Source: Nocardia amikacinitolerans NBRC 108937 (lineage in GTDB: Bacteria; Actinomycetota; Actinomycetes; Mycobacteriales; Mycobacteriaceae). From it: 64,000 nucleotides of DNA. The DNA is taken from the NCBI RefSeq assembly GCF_001612615.1, contig NZ_BDAU01000016.1, forward strand, positions 1 to 64,000. The letters run 5' to 3'. Below, in pieces: positions 8,575 through 17,834 of this stretch; position 1 is the stretch's first letter, and every line of letters starts with the position of its first letter. Under the pieces are notes generated by a model. That model saw nothing but the letters and a program-made list of their open reading frames with translations. It searched no databases and was not told the DNA's origin. A program made the translations under genes and the position numbers.

Positions 8575-9018
8575 ATGACCGCACAGACTTCCGATCATCC
8601 CGTCGTCGACACCGGCACCGAGTTCGGCGCCAAGGTCGCCGAACGCCTCGGCCGCGAATCCGTCATCTGGCTCACCACCGTCGGCCCGTCCGGCACGCCG
8701 CAGCCCAACCCCGTCTGGTTCCAGTGGCGCGACGGCGAGTTCCTGCTGTTCAGCCAGCGGGACAAGGCGAAGGTGCGCAACATCGCCCGCAATCCGCGCG
8801 TCTCGCTGAACCTCAACAGCACCGAGTCCGGCGGCGACGTCGTGGTGCTCACCGGGACCGCGCGGATCGTCGAGGAGTGGCCGTCCGACGACGAGATCGC
8901 CGCGTACAACGAGAAGTACGCGGGTGGGTACGTCGAAATCGGAATGACGGCCGAGGAGTTCTACGCCGAATACTCGGTGCCCGTTCGGATTACGCCGGAT
9001 CGGCTGCGCGGGTTCTGA
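8575..9018 (+). CDS. PPOX-class flavin/F420-binding oxidoreductase (Rv3369-like)
   Basis: A 147-residue split-barrel flavoprotein. WLTTVGPSGTPQPNPVWFQW followed by RDKAKVRNIARNPRVSLNL is the typical FMN/F420-binding half of the actinobacterial PPOX-like family, and the length fits. Members of this family use coenzyme F420 or FMN for reductions of mostly unknown substrates. Start choice: ATG 8575 begins the conserved part; a GTG at 8566 in the same frame is possible. It is divergent from the siderophore importer and shares that intergenic region, but there is no evidence for a role in iron metabolism. Confidence 0.8.
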   Translation: MTAQTSDHPVVDTGTEFGAKVAERLGRESVIWLTTVGPSGTPQPNPVWFQWRDGEFLLFSQRDKAKVRNIARNPRVSLNLNSTESGGDVVVLTGTARIVEEWPSDDEIAAYNEKYAGGYVEIGMTAEEFYAEYSVPVRITPDRLRGF

Positions 9019-9074
9019 GTGGCCCCACCCGGCCGGCCATCGCAGGCCGGGCCGGGACACCACCGTCGACCAGG

Positions 9075-9196
9075 GAATCGGCGGGAGTCGAATGGCGGCA
9101 TCTCAAGATCGACTTGCCGCCATATCACTACCGTCGAATCCATTCGACTATCGACGGGAGAGAAATGGCGGTAGCCGGGTTGACGGGCGAGCGGGC
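9075..9196 (+). repeat. Copy 2 of the dispersed 122 bp palindromic element
   Basis: Aligned end to end with the reverse complement of 544-666. Imperfect inverted arms lie at 9078-9098 and 9117-9137, and a further arm at 9142-9167. The arms contain several substitutions, so this copy is more decayed than copy 1. It sits between the PPOX gene stop and the pseudouridine synthase start. Confidence 0.83.
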
Positions 9197-9267
9197 GTGC
9201 CACGGACCGAATATCCCGACCAGGGTGCGCGAGGCCCGCTGAGCAGCGGCGATTAGAGTGGTCGCCG

Positions 9268-10197
9268 ATGAGACGAAGGCAGCAGCCGCCGCTGCCCAAG
9301 CGGTACGGCTTGGATCCGGCCCGGCTGCGACTGCCGGAGACGGGCGAGTGGGCGACGATTCGCGACCACCTGGTCGAGCGACTCCCCCGCGTCGCGCCGG
9401 AACGCATCGATGAGCTGCTGCACGCGGGCGGCATCGTCGACCTCGAGGGACCCATCGCGCCGGACGCGCCTTACGTCCCTGGCGGCGCCGTGTGGTTCCA
9501 CCGCGACCTCCCCGACGAGACCGACGTCCCGTTCGACATCACCGTCGTGCACCGCGACGAAGACCTGCTCGTGGTGGACAAGCCGCACTTCCTCGCCACC
9601 ATTCCACGCGGACAGCACATTCGGCAGACGGCGCTGGTCCGGCTGCGCGAGGAGTTGGGCCTGCCCGATCTGGTGCCCGCGCATCGGCTCGATCGGGTGA
9701 CCGCGGGGCTGCTGCTGTTCGTCGTCAACCCGGCTCGACGCGGGGCGTACCAGACCATGTTCCACCGGCGCGCGGTGCGCAAGGAGTACGAGGCGATCGC
9801 CCCCTACCGGCCCGACCTCGAGCTGCCGCGCACGGTGCGCAGCCGCATCGTCAAGGAGAAGCAGGTGCTCGCGGCGCAGGAGGTCGAGGGCGAGCCCAAT
9901 GCGGAGACCCGCGTCGACCTGCTCGAACACCGCGCCGGACTCGGCCGCTACCGGCTGCGGCCGCTGACCGGGCGAACCCACCAGCTGCGCCTGCACATGA
10001 ACGGCCTCGGCGTGCCGATTCTCGGCGACGATTTCTATCCGGTCCTCACCGACAAGCCGGTGCACGATTTCACCAGGCCGCTGCAACTGCTCGCCGCGTC
10101 GCTCGAGTTCACCGATCCGGTCAGCGGGAAGCCGCGGCGGTTCGAGACGACCCGAAGCCTGCAAGCGTGGACCGACCACGCCGGATGGGCGGGCTGA
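9268..10197 (+). CDS. RluA-family RNA pseudouridine synthase
   Basis: A 309-residue enzyme converting uridine to pseudouridine in structured RNA. The RluA motif HRLDR gives catalytic Asp142. VVDKPHFLAT and GRTHQLRLHM are the expected strands around the active site. The N-terminal ~70 residues resemble the S4-like leader of RluA/C/D proteins but without a clear S4 signature. The target (23S rRNA or other) cannot be told from sequence. The terminator at 10208-10243 closes the gene. It appears monocistronic. Confidence 0.85.
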   Translation: MRRRQQPPLPKRYGLDPARLRLPETGEWATIRDHLVERLPRVAPERIDELLHAGGIVDLEGPIAPDAPYVPGGAVWFHRDLPDETDVPFDITVVHRDEDLLVVDKPHFLATIPRGQHIRQTALVRLREELGLPDLVPAHRLDRVTAGLLLFVVNPARRGAYQTMFHRRAVRKEYEAIAPYRPDLELPRTVRSRIVKEKQVLAAQEVEGEPNAETRVDLLEHRAGLGRYRLRPLTGRTHQLRLHMNGLGVPILGDDFYPVLTDKPVHDFTRPLQLLAASLEFTDPVSGKPRRFETTRSLQAWTDHAGWAG

Positions 10198-10207
10198 GAA
10201 AGAAAGG

Positions 10208-10243
10208 GGGCCGGTCGACGGAACAGGGGATGTCGACCGGCCC
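10208..10243. terminator. Bidirectional hairpin terminator
   Basis: A perfect 12-bp stem, gggccggtcgac (10208-10219) with gtcgaccggccc (10232-10243). It lies between the convergent pseudouridine synthase and secreted-protein genes and can serve both. Confidence 0.8.
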
Positions 10244-10284
10244 GAGCGCCCGCGATGGTGGCTACGTCATCGCGAGCGCGGCTC

Positions 10285-10692
10285 TCATGACCCCATCCAG
10301 GCCAGCGGTCCGGCGCCGCAGGTGGCGCTGCCGGTGAGGGTCGGCTCGGCCACGTTCACCTTGACCTCGTAGGCGAGGCCCTGGAGCGCGGCGAGGGTGT
10401 GGGTGCCCGACTTCTTCGGCTTCCACTGGATGGTCGCCTCGCCGTTCACCGGCTTTACCGGGCTGCCCGCGATGACCAGCGCGTTGTCGTAGAACCAGAC
10501 CTCGAACCAGTGGTTCACCTTGGCGGTGACCTGGTAGGTGCATCCCGCCTGGAGGTTGTTGGACGAGACGGTGAGGTTGTCGACCGTCGCGGACGCGTAG
10601 GGCGCGGTCAGTACCGCCGCGCAGCCCGCCGCGGCCAGCGTCGTGAGGCCGACGCCCAGCCGGCGACCGGCCCGCTTCTGGGTTCTAGTCAT
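10285..10692 (-). CDS. Small secreted protein with Ig-like/beta-sandwich fold, function unknown
   Basis: A 135-residue protein with a clear Sec signal: positively charged N-terminus (RTQKRAGRR), hydrophobic core (LTTLAAAGCAAVLTA) and likely cleavage after YASA. The mature part (~98 residues) has alternating beta-strand pattern and two cysteines (in QAGCTYQV and SATCGAG) that could form a disulphide. TVSSNNLQAGCTYQV and SGTHTLAALQG are reminiscent of small Ig-like domains in nocardial secreted proteins. The ribosome-binding site gaggag stands before the ATG. I do not recognise a named family. Confidence 0.7.
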   Translation of the reverse strand: MTRTQKRAGRRLGVGLTTLAAAGCAAVLTAPYASATVDNLTVSSNNLQAGCTYQVTAKVNHWFEVWFYDNALVIAGSPVKPVNGEATIQWKPKKSGTHTLAALQGLAYEVKVNVAEPTLTGSATCGAGPLAWMGS

Positions 10693-10906
10693 TCGGATAA
10701 CTCCTCTTCGAAACGCACACTGGTGCGAATGAGCGGACTGTATCGACCGTCCAGTTCCCTACGGGCCAGTTTCCGGAAAAAACTGAAACATGTGTCATTC
10801 AGATGCAGGATAGCGCCGCCGAGTCGATCTCCGACGGAGATTCGGCGGCTGTGATCAGGCGCTCAACCGGCGGCGAGCCGCATGACCCGCCCCTACACTG
10901 GGCCGG

Positions 10907-11650
10907 GTGTTTCGAACGGACCTCGAGGAAGCGGCCAAGGCCCGCGGCAAACTGCATGCCTATATCGATATAGCGGTCGTCATCGTCGTCCTGGCGGGCA
11001 CCAACCTGATCGCGCACTTCACCACCGCGTGGGCCAACCTCGTCAGCGTTCCGATCGCCGCGATCGTGCTGCTCGTCCTGGTCCGCAGGCGTGGGCTCGG
11101 CTGGGCCGAACTCGGGCTCTCCCCTAGGCATTGGCGGCGCGGGTCGCTGTACGCGCTGGCCGCCGTCGGGATCGTCCTCACGGCCGTGGCCATCGGTGCG
11201 CTGCTGCCGGTGACGCGCCCGTTCTTCCTCGCCGATCGGTACGCGACCATCTCCGGCGCGCTCATCGCGTCGATGATCGTCATCCCGCTCCAGACCGTCA
11301 TCCCCGAGGAACTGGCATTCCGCGGCGTGTTGCACGGCACCCTCGATCGCGTCTACGGGGCGCGCGGAGTGTTCGCGGCGGGTTCGCTGCTCTTCGGCCT
11401 CTGGCACATCGCCTCGTCCTTCGGCCTCACCACCAGCAACCGCGGACTCACCGGATTCCTCGGCGGCGGCCTCGTCGGCCAGATCGCGGGCATCCTGCTC
11501 GCCGTCGCGGCCACCGCCGCAGCGGGCGTCGTCTTCACCTGGCTGCGCCGCCGCAGCGGCAGCATCCTCGCCCCCATCGCCCTGCACTGGTCCGTCAACG
11601 GCGCGGGCGCCCTCGCCGCCGCCCTCGTCTGGCACACCACCCTGGCCTGA
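10907..11650 (+). CDS. CPBP (Abi) family intramembrane metalloprotease
   Basis: A 247-residue integral membrane protein with about seven or eight hydrophobic segments. The CPBP motif 1 appears as PEELAFRG (EExxxR, near residue 130) and motif 2 as GLWHIASS with its conserved histidine. These residues form the presumed metal site of the CAAX-protease/bacteriocin-processing family. Substrate unknown. The start is GTG 10907. No bacteriocin or prenylation gene is adjacent, so no more specific role can be proposed. Confidence 0.8.
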   Translation: MFRTDLEEAAKARGKLHAYIDIAVVIVVLAGTNLIAHFTTAWANLVSVPIAAIVLLVLVRRRGLGWAELGLSPRHWRRGSLYALAAVGIVLTAVAIGALLPVTRPFFLADRYATISGALIASMIVIPLQTVIPEELAFRGVLHGTLDRVYGARGVFAAGSLLFGLWHIASSFGLTTSNRGLTGFLGGGLVGQIAGILLAVAATAAAGVVFTWLRRRSGSILAPIALHWSVNGAGALAAALVWHTTLA

Positions 11651-11773
11651 CCGGGCCCGTCGGCCAGGAGTGGGATTTCCCAACCCTTGGGTGGGTATCG
11701 GCGCTTTCGGCGAGCGCACAGTATCGACGCAGCGGATCAGGAACGAGCGCCACGGCACGAGAGCGAGGCGACC

Positions 11774-12994
11774 ATGGCTCACCACCGCTACGACGTGATC
11801 GTTGTCGGCGCCAGGTGCGCCGGATCGCCGACCGCGATGCTGCTGGCCCGCAAGGGATATCGGGTATTGCTCGTCGATCGGGCGAGGTTCCCCAGCGATA
11901 CGATCTCGACGCACCTGGTGCATCCGCCCGGCGTCGCGGCACTGCGCAACTGGGGCCTGCTCGATCGGCTGATCGGGACCGGGTGCCCGCCGATCGATGA
12001 ATACACCTTCGATTTCGGTGTCTTGACCATCACGGGGGCGCCGGGGACGGCCGACTCCCCGGTCTCCTACGCGCCGCGGCGGACCGTGCTCGACGGGCTT
12101 CTTGTCGAAGCCGCAGCCGAGTCCGGCGCGGAGGTCCGGGAAGCATTCACCGTCACCGAGTTGGTCTTCGAGGGCGAACGCGTGGCAGGTATCCGTGGCC
12201 ACACCCGCGAGGGCAGTACGGTGACCGAGCGGGCGCCGGTTGTTGTCGGCGCCGACGGTCTGCGCTCGCTGGTAGCGAGTACTGTGCGGCCCGACCGATA
12301 CCGCGACAAGCCCCGGCTGCTGTGCGGGTATTACTCGTACTGGAGCGGACTCCCGATGGACGGTGGCTTCGAGACCTACGTTCGGCCGGACCGGGCATTT
12401 GCCGCCTGGCCCACGAATGACGATCTGACCCTCGTGGTCGGCGGTTGGCCGTTCGCGGAGTTCGAGACGAACAAACGAGATCTGGAAGCCAACTTCCTGG
12501 CCATGTTCGACTTGGCCCCATCCTTCGCGGAGCGAATTCGTGCGGCAACGAGAGTGGAGCGGATCTTCGGCGCCGCCGTGCCGAACTACTTCCGCAAACC
12601 GTACGGGCCGGGCTGGGCATTGGTCGGAGACGCCGGCTACAACAAGGATTTCATCACCGCCCAGGGCATCCAGGACGCGTTTCGCGACGCCGAACGATGC
12701 AGCGCGGCACTGGACGAGTCGTTCTCCGGCACTCGTTCTTTCGACGACGCGATGGCGGATTACCAGGCCGCCCGCGACGGCGAGGCCATACCGATGTACG
12801 AGTTCACTACGCAGCTGGCAATCCTCGAGCCCCCGCCGCCGGACCTGGAACGCCTCCTCGGCGCGATTCACGGCGACCAGGAGGCGATGAATTGGTTTGC
12901 GCGAATCAATTCCGGAGTCGATTCGGCGGCGGAGCTCTTCGCGGAGGCGAACGCGCTCGCCGCCGCCGAAGGAGCATCGGGCAGGCGCGACTGA
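11774..12994 (+). CDS. FAD-dependent oxidoreductase (UbiH/geranylgeranyl-reductase-like)
   Basis: A 406-residue flavoprotein. The N-terminal FAD dinucleotide-binding motif [14 protein letters not shown], the mid segment VGADGLRSLVA and the late FAD motif ALVGDAGYNKDF are in the order expected for the group-A monooxygenase/halogenase/geranylgeranyl reductase superfamily. GARCAG rather than GAGPAG is typical of one actinobacterial subgroup. Substrate unknown. The frame is open to 11687, but ATG 11774 with gagcgaggcg upstream begins the conserved motif. No neighbouring gene shares its strand closely enough to define an operon. Confidence 0.75.
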   Translation: MAHHRYDVIVVGARCAGSPTAMLLARKGYRVLLVDRARFPSDTISTHLVHPPGVAALRNWGLLDRLIGTGCPPIDEYTFDFGVLTITGAPGTADSPVSYAPRRTVLDGLLVEAAAESGAEVREAFTVTELVFEGERVAGIRGHTREGSTVTERAPVVVGADGLRSLVASTVRPDRYRDKPRLLCGYYSYWSGLPMDGGFETYVRPDRAFAAWPTNDDLTLVVGGWPFAEFETNKRDLEANFLAMFDLAPSFAERIRAATRVERIFGAAVPNYFRKPYGPGWALVGDAGYNKDFITAQGIQDAFRDAERCSAALDESFSGTRSFDDAMADYQAARDGEAIPMYEFTTQLAILEPPPPDLERLLGAIHGDQEAMNWFARINSGVDSAAELFAEANALAAAEGASGRRD

Positions 12995-13074
12995 CACATT
13001 CGCGCGGCCGGTCGACCTCGGCGGGTGACGGTTCGCGTTGACCGCGCGCGGTCGTCGGTTTAGTCTCATCGCGT

Positions 13075-13090
13075 TCACACATATGTTCGA
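13075..13090 (+). promoter_or_regulatory. Possible LexA (SOS) box
   Basis: tcacacatatgttcga matches the mycobacterial SOS consensus tcgaacnnnngttcga at 10 of 12 fixed positions, with one perfect half site. It lies 57 bp upstream of the ATG of the next gene. A single near match is weak evidence. Confidence 0.3.
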
Positions 13091-13146
13091 GCACACTTGT
13101 CGACGCCGAGTGATCGGCCCGATATCGGCTCCAGGGAAGGCTCGCG

Positions 13147-15549
13147 ATGCCCGACGAACCGTCGACCGGCAATTCCGAGATAGCGGCACTGGCACAACGA
13201 GTCGCGACGGCGCGGGGGAAATTGCCGCTGCAGCACGACACCGCATTGGTCGAGGTGCTTTCCGATGCCGAGATCGCGGCGGAACGCGAACTCGCCGAAT
13301 GGATCCGGGCCCAGCGGCGCGCACAGCGACGCCGCGCCGTGGAGGACGAGCTCGCCGCCGAGAAGCTCGACCGGCGCACCGCGGCCGCCATCCGTCGCGC
13401 CGACGAGGACGACGCGCGCTGGCACCGCCGCGCACTGGCGGCCCGCCGCCGCGTCGCCAACCAGGACGCGCGACTCGCCCAGCTCTACCGCCGCGCCGAA
13501 TGGTCATCGCGGGCGTTGATCGGCGTCGTCATCCTCGGCATGGTGTGGGCGGGCGTCAATGTGCAGCACAACCTGGTGCCGAGCGGCGACATGTCGGATC
13601 CGCTGTACTGGCTCAGCTACGGCATCGAGGCGATGATCTCGATTCCGATCATCACCATCATGGTGGTCGCGACGACCGCCGCTCGCTGGGGACGGGAACT
13701 GCCGCGCGGCAAGGTGATCGTCTTCGAGGCGGCACTGCTCGGCACCACCATCGCGCTGAACACCGGGCCGCACTTGGCTTCCGGCGATCTCGGCCGGGCC
13801 GCGGAGTACGCGATCGCGCCCGCGATGGTGGGCGTGGTGATCTGGTTGCACGCGTGGGTCGCGGCCCGATACGCGCAGCTCATCGACAGCGTGCCGATCG
13901 TCGACGACACCGCGGTGCCGAAGTTGCGCGGGTCTTATCAGGCCGAGGAGCATCGGCGGGCTGTCGCGGAGCGGGATGGGTTTGCGCTCGGCTCCAATGG
14001 GTTCGGTGCGGGTGCCCTTTTCGAGGCGGGTGACTCTTTCGGGTCAGCCGAAACTCGTACGGCGCGAGGTGTAACCGATCCGCTCTGGGTCGGCGGCGAG
14101 GCCGGGCCGGAATCAGCAAGCAGTGATACCGCGCCGTCTGCGGGCAGCGCATCCGTACGCGGTCGAACCGATCGGCCTGCGGATGGCGAGGAGATCGCAC
14201 CGACCTCGCCGGACAGCAACGGATGGTCGAGCCACCGAACCCGTCAACCGGCCGAAAACGACGCGACTGCACCGACCTCGGCGGACAGCAACGCCGAACT
14301 CCCCAGCCGCCGAACCGGCCAGTCTGCCGAGAGCGACGAGACCGGACGATCCTCGGTGGACATGAATCTGCGGAGCCGCCGAACGGGCCGACCTGCTGAG
14401 GTCGACGCGACCATACCAGCCCCGGCGGACGGCCACACGGAGCTGCCGAGTCGCCGAACCGACGCAGAGCTACCGACCTCACCGGACAGCAACGCCGAGC
14501 TTCCGCACGGGACCCGCCGAGCCGATTCCGCAAGCAACGCAACCGATCCGATGCCCGAGACCGACCACGAGCCCTCCGTGAACAACGCTCCCCGATCTTC
14601 CGCAGCCGATGTCGAGTCGGATGCCGACGAGGACGAGATCCCCACCGGGAGCGAGGAATCCGACACTCCGATGCGGAGCATCTCGTACGCCGTCCCGCTG
14701 TCCCTGCTCACCGGCGGACTCACCGACGAGGACTCCGACGCCCCACCGTCCCCCCGCCGGAACGGATCGGGCAACGGACGGGCCAATCACGCTGCCGCCC
14801 ACGCGGTCCCGCACCAACAACCACGGTTGCGACCGATCAACGGTACCGCGAACGGGAACGGCAGGGCCAGCGGCAGCGGTCAAACGATGCCCTCGATGTG
14901 GGCCGGGTCGCACGCCCTCCAAGCCATTTCGTATCCCGACGCGGACGCTACGGAAGCAATGGACTCCGTGAGCACCACGGACACTGTCGATCTCGCCGAA
15001 TTTCAGGCCACCCGCAGTGGCCGCTCGACAACCGAGCTCGACGAGTACCGAGCGATGGCGGACGACGCACCCGCCCTAACCGCTTCGACCGAGACCGACG
15101 AATCGGGATACACCGAACCCGAGGAGCGCCGCACTCCGCGGGCGCGCAACGGTTCCGGCACGAAGGCGAACAACACCGACACGCCACGACGAGAAATGGC
15201 CTCTCCCGCCGAACAACTCACTTTGGAACCCGAGCCGGAACCCCTGCGCCCCCGCAGCACCGAGATCATCCTCGCCACCCAACGCGCCATCGCCGAGGAG
15301 GACGCCGAGGACGACTTCGACCAGGAACCGGACAGCGCCGAAGACGAGGTCCGCATGGTCGCCCGCAGCATCGCCGAGCAGGGACTGTCCAAGCTGCCGA
15401 TCGAACAGATCGCCGACATCCTCACCCTCGCCGACCAATCCTGGTCCGGCACCGGCATCGCCAAAGAGGTGGGCGTCTCCAGCTCCGCGGTGGCCCGCGT
15501 CATCGACTCCGCCCACAAGGTCCGCCGCCCCTACGCCACCAACAGCTAG
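13147..15549 (+). CDS. Membrane protein with charged coiled-coil N-terminus, repeat region and C-terminal HTH; function unknown
   Basis: An 800-residue protein I cannot name. Residues ~1-115 are Arg/Glu/Ala-rich and probably coiled coil. Four hydrophobic segments follow at about 120-137, 147-175, 190-210 and 218-244. Residues ~265-720 are acidic, Ser/Thr/Arg-rich and probably disordered, with imperfect ~25-residue repeats (SRRTGRPAE-type) at ~355-455. The last ~60 residues (LPIEQIADILTLADQSWSGT, then GIAKEVGVSSSAVARVI) look like a helix-turn-helix. The combination suggests a membrane-tethered DNA-binding or transfer-related protein, as seen in actinomycete integrative elements, but no integrase or FtsK-like gene is nearby. 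The ATG is preceded by gggaagg. Confidence 0.7.
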   Translation: MPDEPSTGNSEIAALAQRVATARGKLPLQHDTALVEVLSDAEIAAERELAEWIRAQRRAQRRRAVEDELAAEKLDRRTAAAIRRADEDDARWHRRALAARRRVANQDARLAQLYRRAEWSSRALIGVVILGMVWAGVNVQHNLVPSGDMSDPLYWLSYGIEAMISIPIITIMVVATTAARWGRELPRGKVIVFEAALLGTTIALNTGPHLASGDLGRAAEYAIAPAMVGVVIWLHAWVAARYAQLIDSVPIVDDTAVPKLRGSYQAEEHRRAVAERDGFALGSNGFGAGALFEAGDSFGSAETRTARGVTDPLWVGGEAGPESASSDTAPSAGSASVRGRTDRPADGEEIAPTSPDSNGWSSHRTRQPAENDATAPTSADSNAELPSRRTGQSAESDETGRSSVDMNLRSRRTGRPAEVDATIPAPADGHTELPSRRTDAELPTSPDSNAELPHGTRRADSASNATDPMPETDHEPSVNNAPRSSAADVESDADEDEIPTGSEESDTPMRSISYAVPLSLLTGGLTDEDSDAPPSPRRNGSGNGRANHAAAHAVPHQQPRLRPINGTANGNGRASGSGQTMPSMWAGSHALQAISYPDADATEAMDSVSTTDTVDLAEFQATRSGRSTTELDEYRAMADDAPALTASTETDESGYTEPEERRTPRARNGSGTKANNTDTPRREMASPAEQLTLEPEPEPLRPRSTEIILATQRAIAEEDAEDDFDQEPDSAEDEVRMVARSIAEQGLSKLPIEQIADILTLADQSWSGTGIAKEVGVSSSAVARVIDSAHKVRRPYATNS
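14215..14515 (+). repeat. In-frame degenerate repeats within the 800-residue protein gene
   Basis: Roughly four units of ~75 bp encode variants of a block containing SRRTGRPAE, then Asp-Ala-Thr, then ADSNAELP. The units keep the reading frame while varying in sequence, so the region is evolving as a disordered spacer between the membrane part and the C-terminal helix-turn-helix. Confidence 0.65.
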
Positions 15550-15559
15550 CCAACGCTGA

Positions 15560-15595
15560 AGGGCTGTTCGCCGAACACTTTCGACGAACAGCCCT
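15560..15595. terminator. Bidirectional hairpin terminator
   Basis: The stem agggctgttcg (15560-15570) pairs with cgaacagccct (15585-15595) around a 14-nt loop. It lies between the convergent membrane/HTH gene and the MmpL gene. Confidence 0.75.
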
Positions 15596-15613
15596 CGGGG
15601 TCACGGATCGGGA

Positions 15614-17803
15614 CTACCGATCGAAGACTGCTTCCACCCGCGTGGCATCGGCGGATGTCGTGTAGTACGAGCCGCTTCCGCGATCCACGCTCTCCGAGCC
15701 GCCTGACTTCCCGTTGCGGTCACCGTGTCCCGGCCACCAGGCGCGGTGTCCGAGCAGGGCGGTGACCGCGGGCGTGAAGAACATCGCCATGACGAACGCG
15801 GCGATAGCGATGCCGACCGAGATCGCGAAGCCCATCTGGGAAAGCGTGCTGTTGCCCGCCAACATCATCGCGGCGAAAGTGCCCGCCAGGATGACGCCCG
15901 CCGCCGCGACCGTCGGACCCGTATGCCGCAGGCTCAGCGCCGCTGCCTCGCGCGGATCGCGACCCTCGCGGGTCTCCTCGCGGAGCCGCGCGATCATCAG
16001 GATGTTGTAGTCGGTGCCGAGCGCGACGACGAACAGGTACATGATCACCGGCAGCGTGAAGATCAACCCCGAATCGCCCTGGATGTTCTGGAAGACCAGC
16101 ACCGTGGCGCCGAGCGTCGCGGCGAAACCGAGGAAGACCGAGGCCATCAGGTACCACGGCGCGACCAGGCTGCGCAGCAAGAGCGCGAGCACGATCATGA
16201 TCAGGATCGCCGCCACGGGGAACACGATCGCGTAGTCGCGGTTCATCGCGTCCTGGAAGTCCACGAACACCGCGGAGATTCCACCGACCGCCGCCGTCGT
16301 GCCCGCGGGCGCCGCGTCGTGCGCCGCCGTGCGCAACGGTCCGCGGACAGTGTCGAGCGCGGCATCGGATTCCGGCGCGTCCGCCAGGGTCACCTGGAAG
16401 TTCGCGATGGTGCCGTCGGCCGACAGCAGCGGCTCACCTACCGCGCCGACGCCGGGCACCTGCGCCAGCGCCGACCGATAACCCAGTAGCTCATCCTGAT
16501 TCAGCTGCCCGTCCGGCGCGTGCAGCAGCACATCCGACGGCTGGGTCGCGCCCGCGGGCATGCCCTTCAGCAATTCCTTGTTGTAGACGACGGATTCGGA
16601 CGCGTCCGAGGTCGAGCCCGAGCCGAGGTCGAAGGTCGGGTTGAACCCGATGGCGAAGACGCTCAGCGCCACCAGCACACCGCCCGAGACGACGGCGAAC
16701 ACGCCGGGCCGCCGCCCCATGGCCGCGCCGATCGCGGTGAACCGCGCGCCCTTCGGCTCGACCTGCCACGCCTTCGACGGCCAGAACACCTTGGTCCCGA
16801 GCAGTGACACGATCGCGGGCACCAGGGTGAGTCCGGCAACCAGCGCCACCGCGACCGCGATCGCCAGCGCGGGCCCGAGCGAACGGAACATGCCGAGGGT
16901 GGAGAGCGTCAGCGCCATGAAGGCGATGATCACCGCACCCGCCGCCGAGGTGATGGCCTCGCCGACCCTGGCGACCGCGCTGACCATCGCGGTCTTGGGA
17001 TCCTCGCCGGCGCGCAGCCGCTCCCGGTACCGGAACATCAGGAAGAGGATGTAGTCGGTGCCGACGCCGAACAGGACGACCACCAGCATGGAGTTGACCG
17101 AGGTGTCCATCTCCAGGTCGAATGCCTTGCTCACCATGGCGATCAGGCTGCTGACGATGCTGGAGACACCGCCGATCACGATCACCGGAAGCAGCGCGAT
17201 CACCGGGCTGCGGAAGATGATCAGTAGCAACACAAGGATCAGCACGATCGTCGCCACGCCGATGATGGCCATGCCCTTTTCACCGGACTCGGTCTGATCG
17301 AGGGTCTGCGCCGCGGCGCCGGTGATGCCCGCCTTCAGATCGGTGTCGCGCACCTGCTCTTTCAGGCTGTCGCGCAGGCTCTTCACCGCGTCGCCCTGGG
17401 TCTTGTCGGAGGGGTTGGTGACCTTCGTCATCTGCACGGCGATGACCTGGATCAGCCGATTCTCCGAGGGCGGCGTCGCCTGAATCCCGGTGACGCCCTT
17501 GATGTTCGCGCCGCTGAGCTCGGTCGCCGCGGCCGCCACCGCCGCCGAGTTCTCCTCGGTGAGGGGCGCGCCGTCCTCGCGGGCGAAGACGATCAGCGCC
17601 GCGGGCGCCGCGTTCTGCGGAAATGCTCTCTCCTGCAATTCCATCGCCTTGATGGACTCGTAATGCGAAGGCAGAAAGCTGGATTGGTCGGTGGTCGAGG
17701 TGAATTCGGGGGCGGAAGCCACCACCGCGATGGCGGCGATCAGCCACAAGCCGATCACCTTCCACGGGTGATGGACGACGAGTCGCCCGAGACGGCCGAA
17801 CAT
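15614..17803 (-). CDS. MmpL-family RND transporter
   Basis: A 729-residue inner-membrane transporter with about 12 helices in two homologous halves, each with a large extracytoplasmic loop. Evidence: an N-terminal helix after HHPWKVIGLW, a cluster of helices with FGVGTDYILFLMFRYRERLR (~residue 245) and its second-half counterpart ALGTDYNILMIARLREE (~595), both typical of MMPL proteins. Family members export lipids, siderophores or drugs using the proton gradient; the cargo here is unknown. The ATG at 17803 is preceded by gaaaggaaa; an in-frame TTG at 17821 would overlap that site and is unlikely. The EXLDI gene ends 31 bp upstream, so the two are probably one operon. Confidence 0.85.
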   Translation of the reverse strand: MFGRLGRLVVHHPWKVIGLWLIAAIAVVASAPEFTSTTDQSSFLPSHYESIKAMELQERAFPQNAAPAALIVFAREDGAPLTEENSAAVAAAATELSGANIKGVTGIQATPPSENRLIQVIAVQMTKVTNPSDKTQGDAVKSLRDSLKEQVRDTDLKAGITGAAAQTLDQTESGEKGMAIIGVATIVLILVLLLIIFRSPVIALLPVIVIGGVSSIVSSLIAMVSKAFDLEMDTSVNSMLVVVLFGVGTDYILFLMFRYRERLRAGEDPKTAMVSAVARVGEAITSAAGAVIIAFMALTLSTLGMFRSLGPALAIAVAVALVAGLTLVPAIVSLLGTKVFWPSKAWQVEPKGARFTAIGAAMGRRPGVFAVVSGGVLVALSVFAIGFNPTFDLGSGSTSDASESVVYNKELLKGMPAGATQPSDVLLHAPDGQLNQDELLGYRSALAQVPGVGAVGEPLLSADGTIANFQVTLADAPESDAALDTVRGPLRTAAHDAAPAGTTAAVGGISAVFVDFQDAMNRDYAIVFPVAAILIMIVLALLLRSLVAPWYLMASVFLGFAATLGATVLVFQNIQGDSGLIFTLPVIMYLFVVALGTDYNILMIARLREETREGRDPREAAALSLRHTGPTVAAAGVILAGTFAAMMLAGNSTLSQMGFAISVGIAIAAFVMAMFFTPAVTALLGHRAWWPGHGDRNGKSGGSESVDRGSGSYYTTSADATRVEAVFDR

Positions 17804-17834
17804 TAGGTTTTCCTTTCGCAAGCCGGGATCCGGC

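Noticed and set aside
8422..9063. Minus-strand frame opposite the PPOX-type flavoprotein
   Set aside because: It runs through the iron box and importer promoter and lacks motifs. The plus-strand flavoprotein is clear.
10799..13507. 902-codon minus-strand frame across the protease and flavoprotein genes
   Set aside because: It spans several real plus-strand genes and their intergenic regions and has no recognisable domain.
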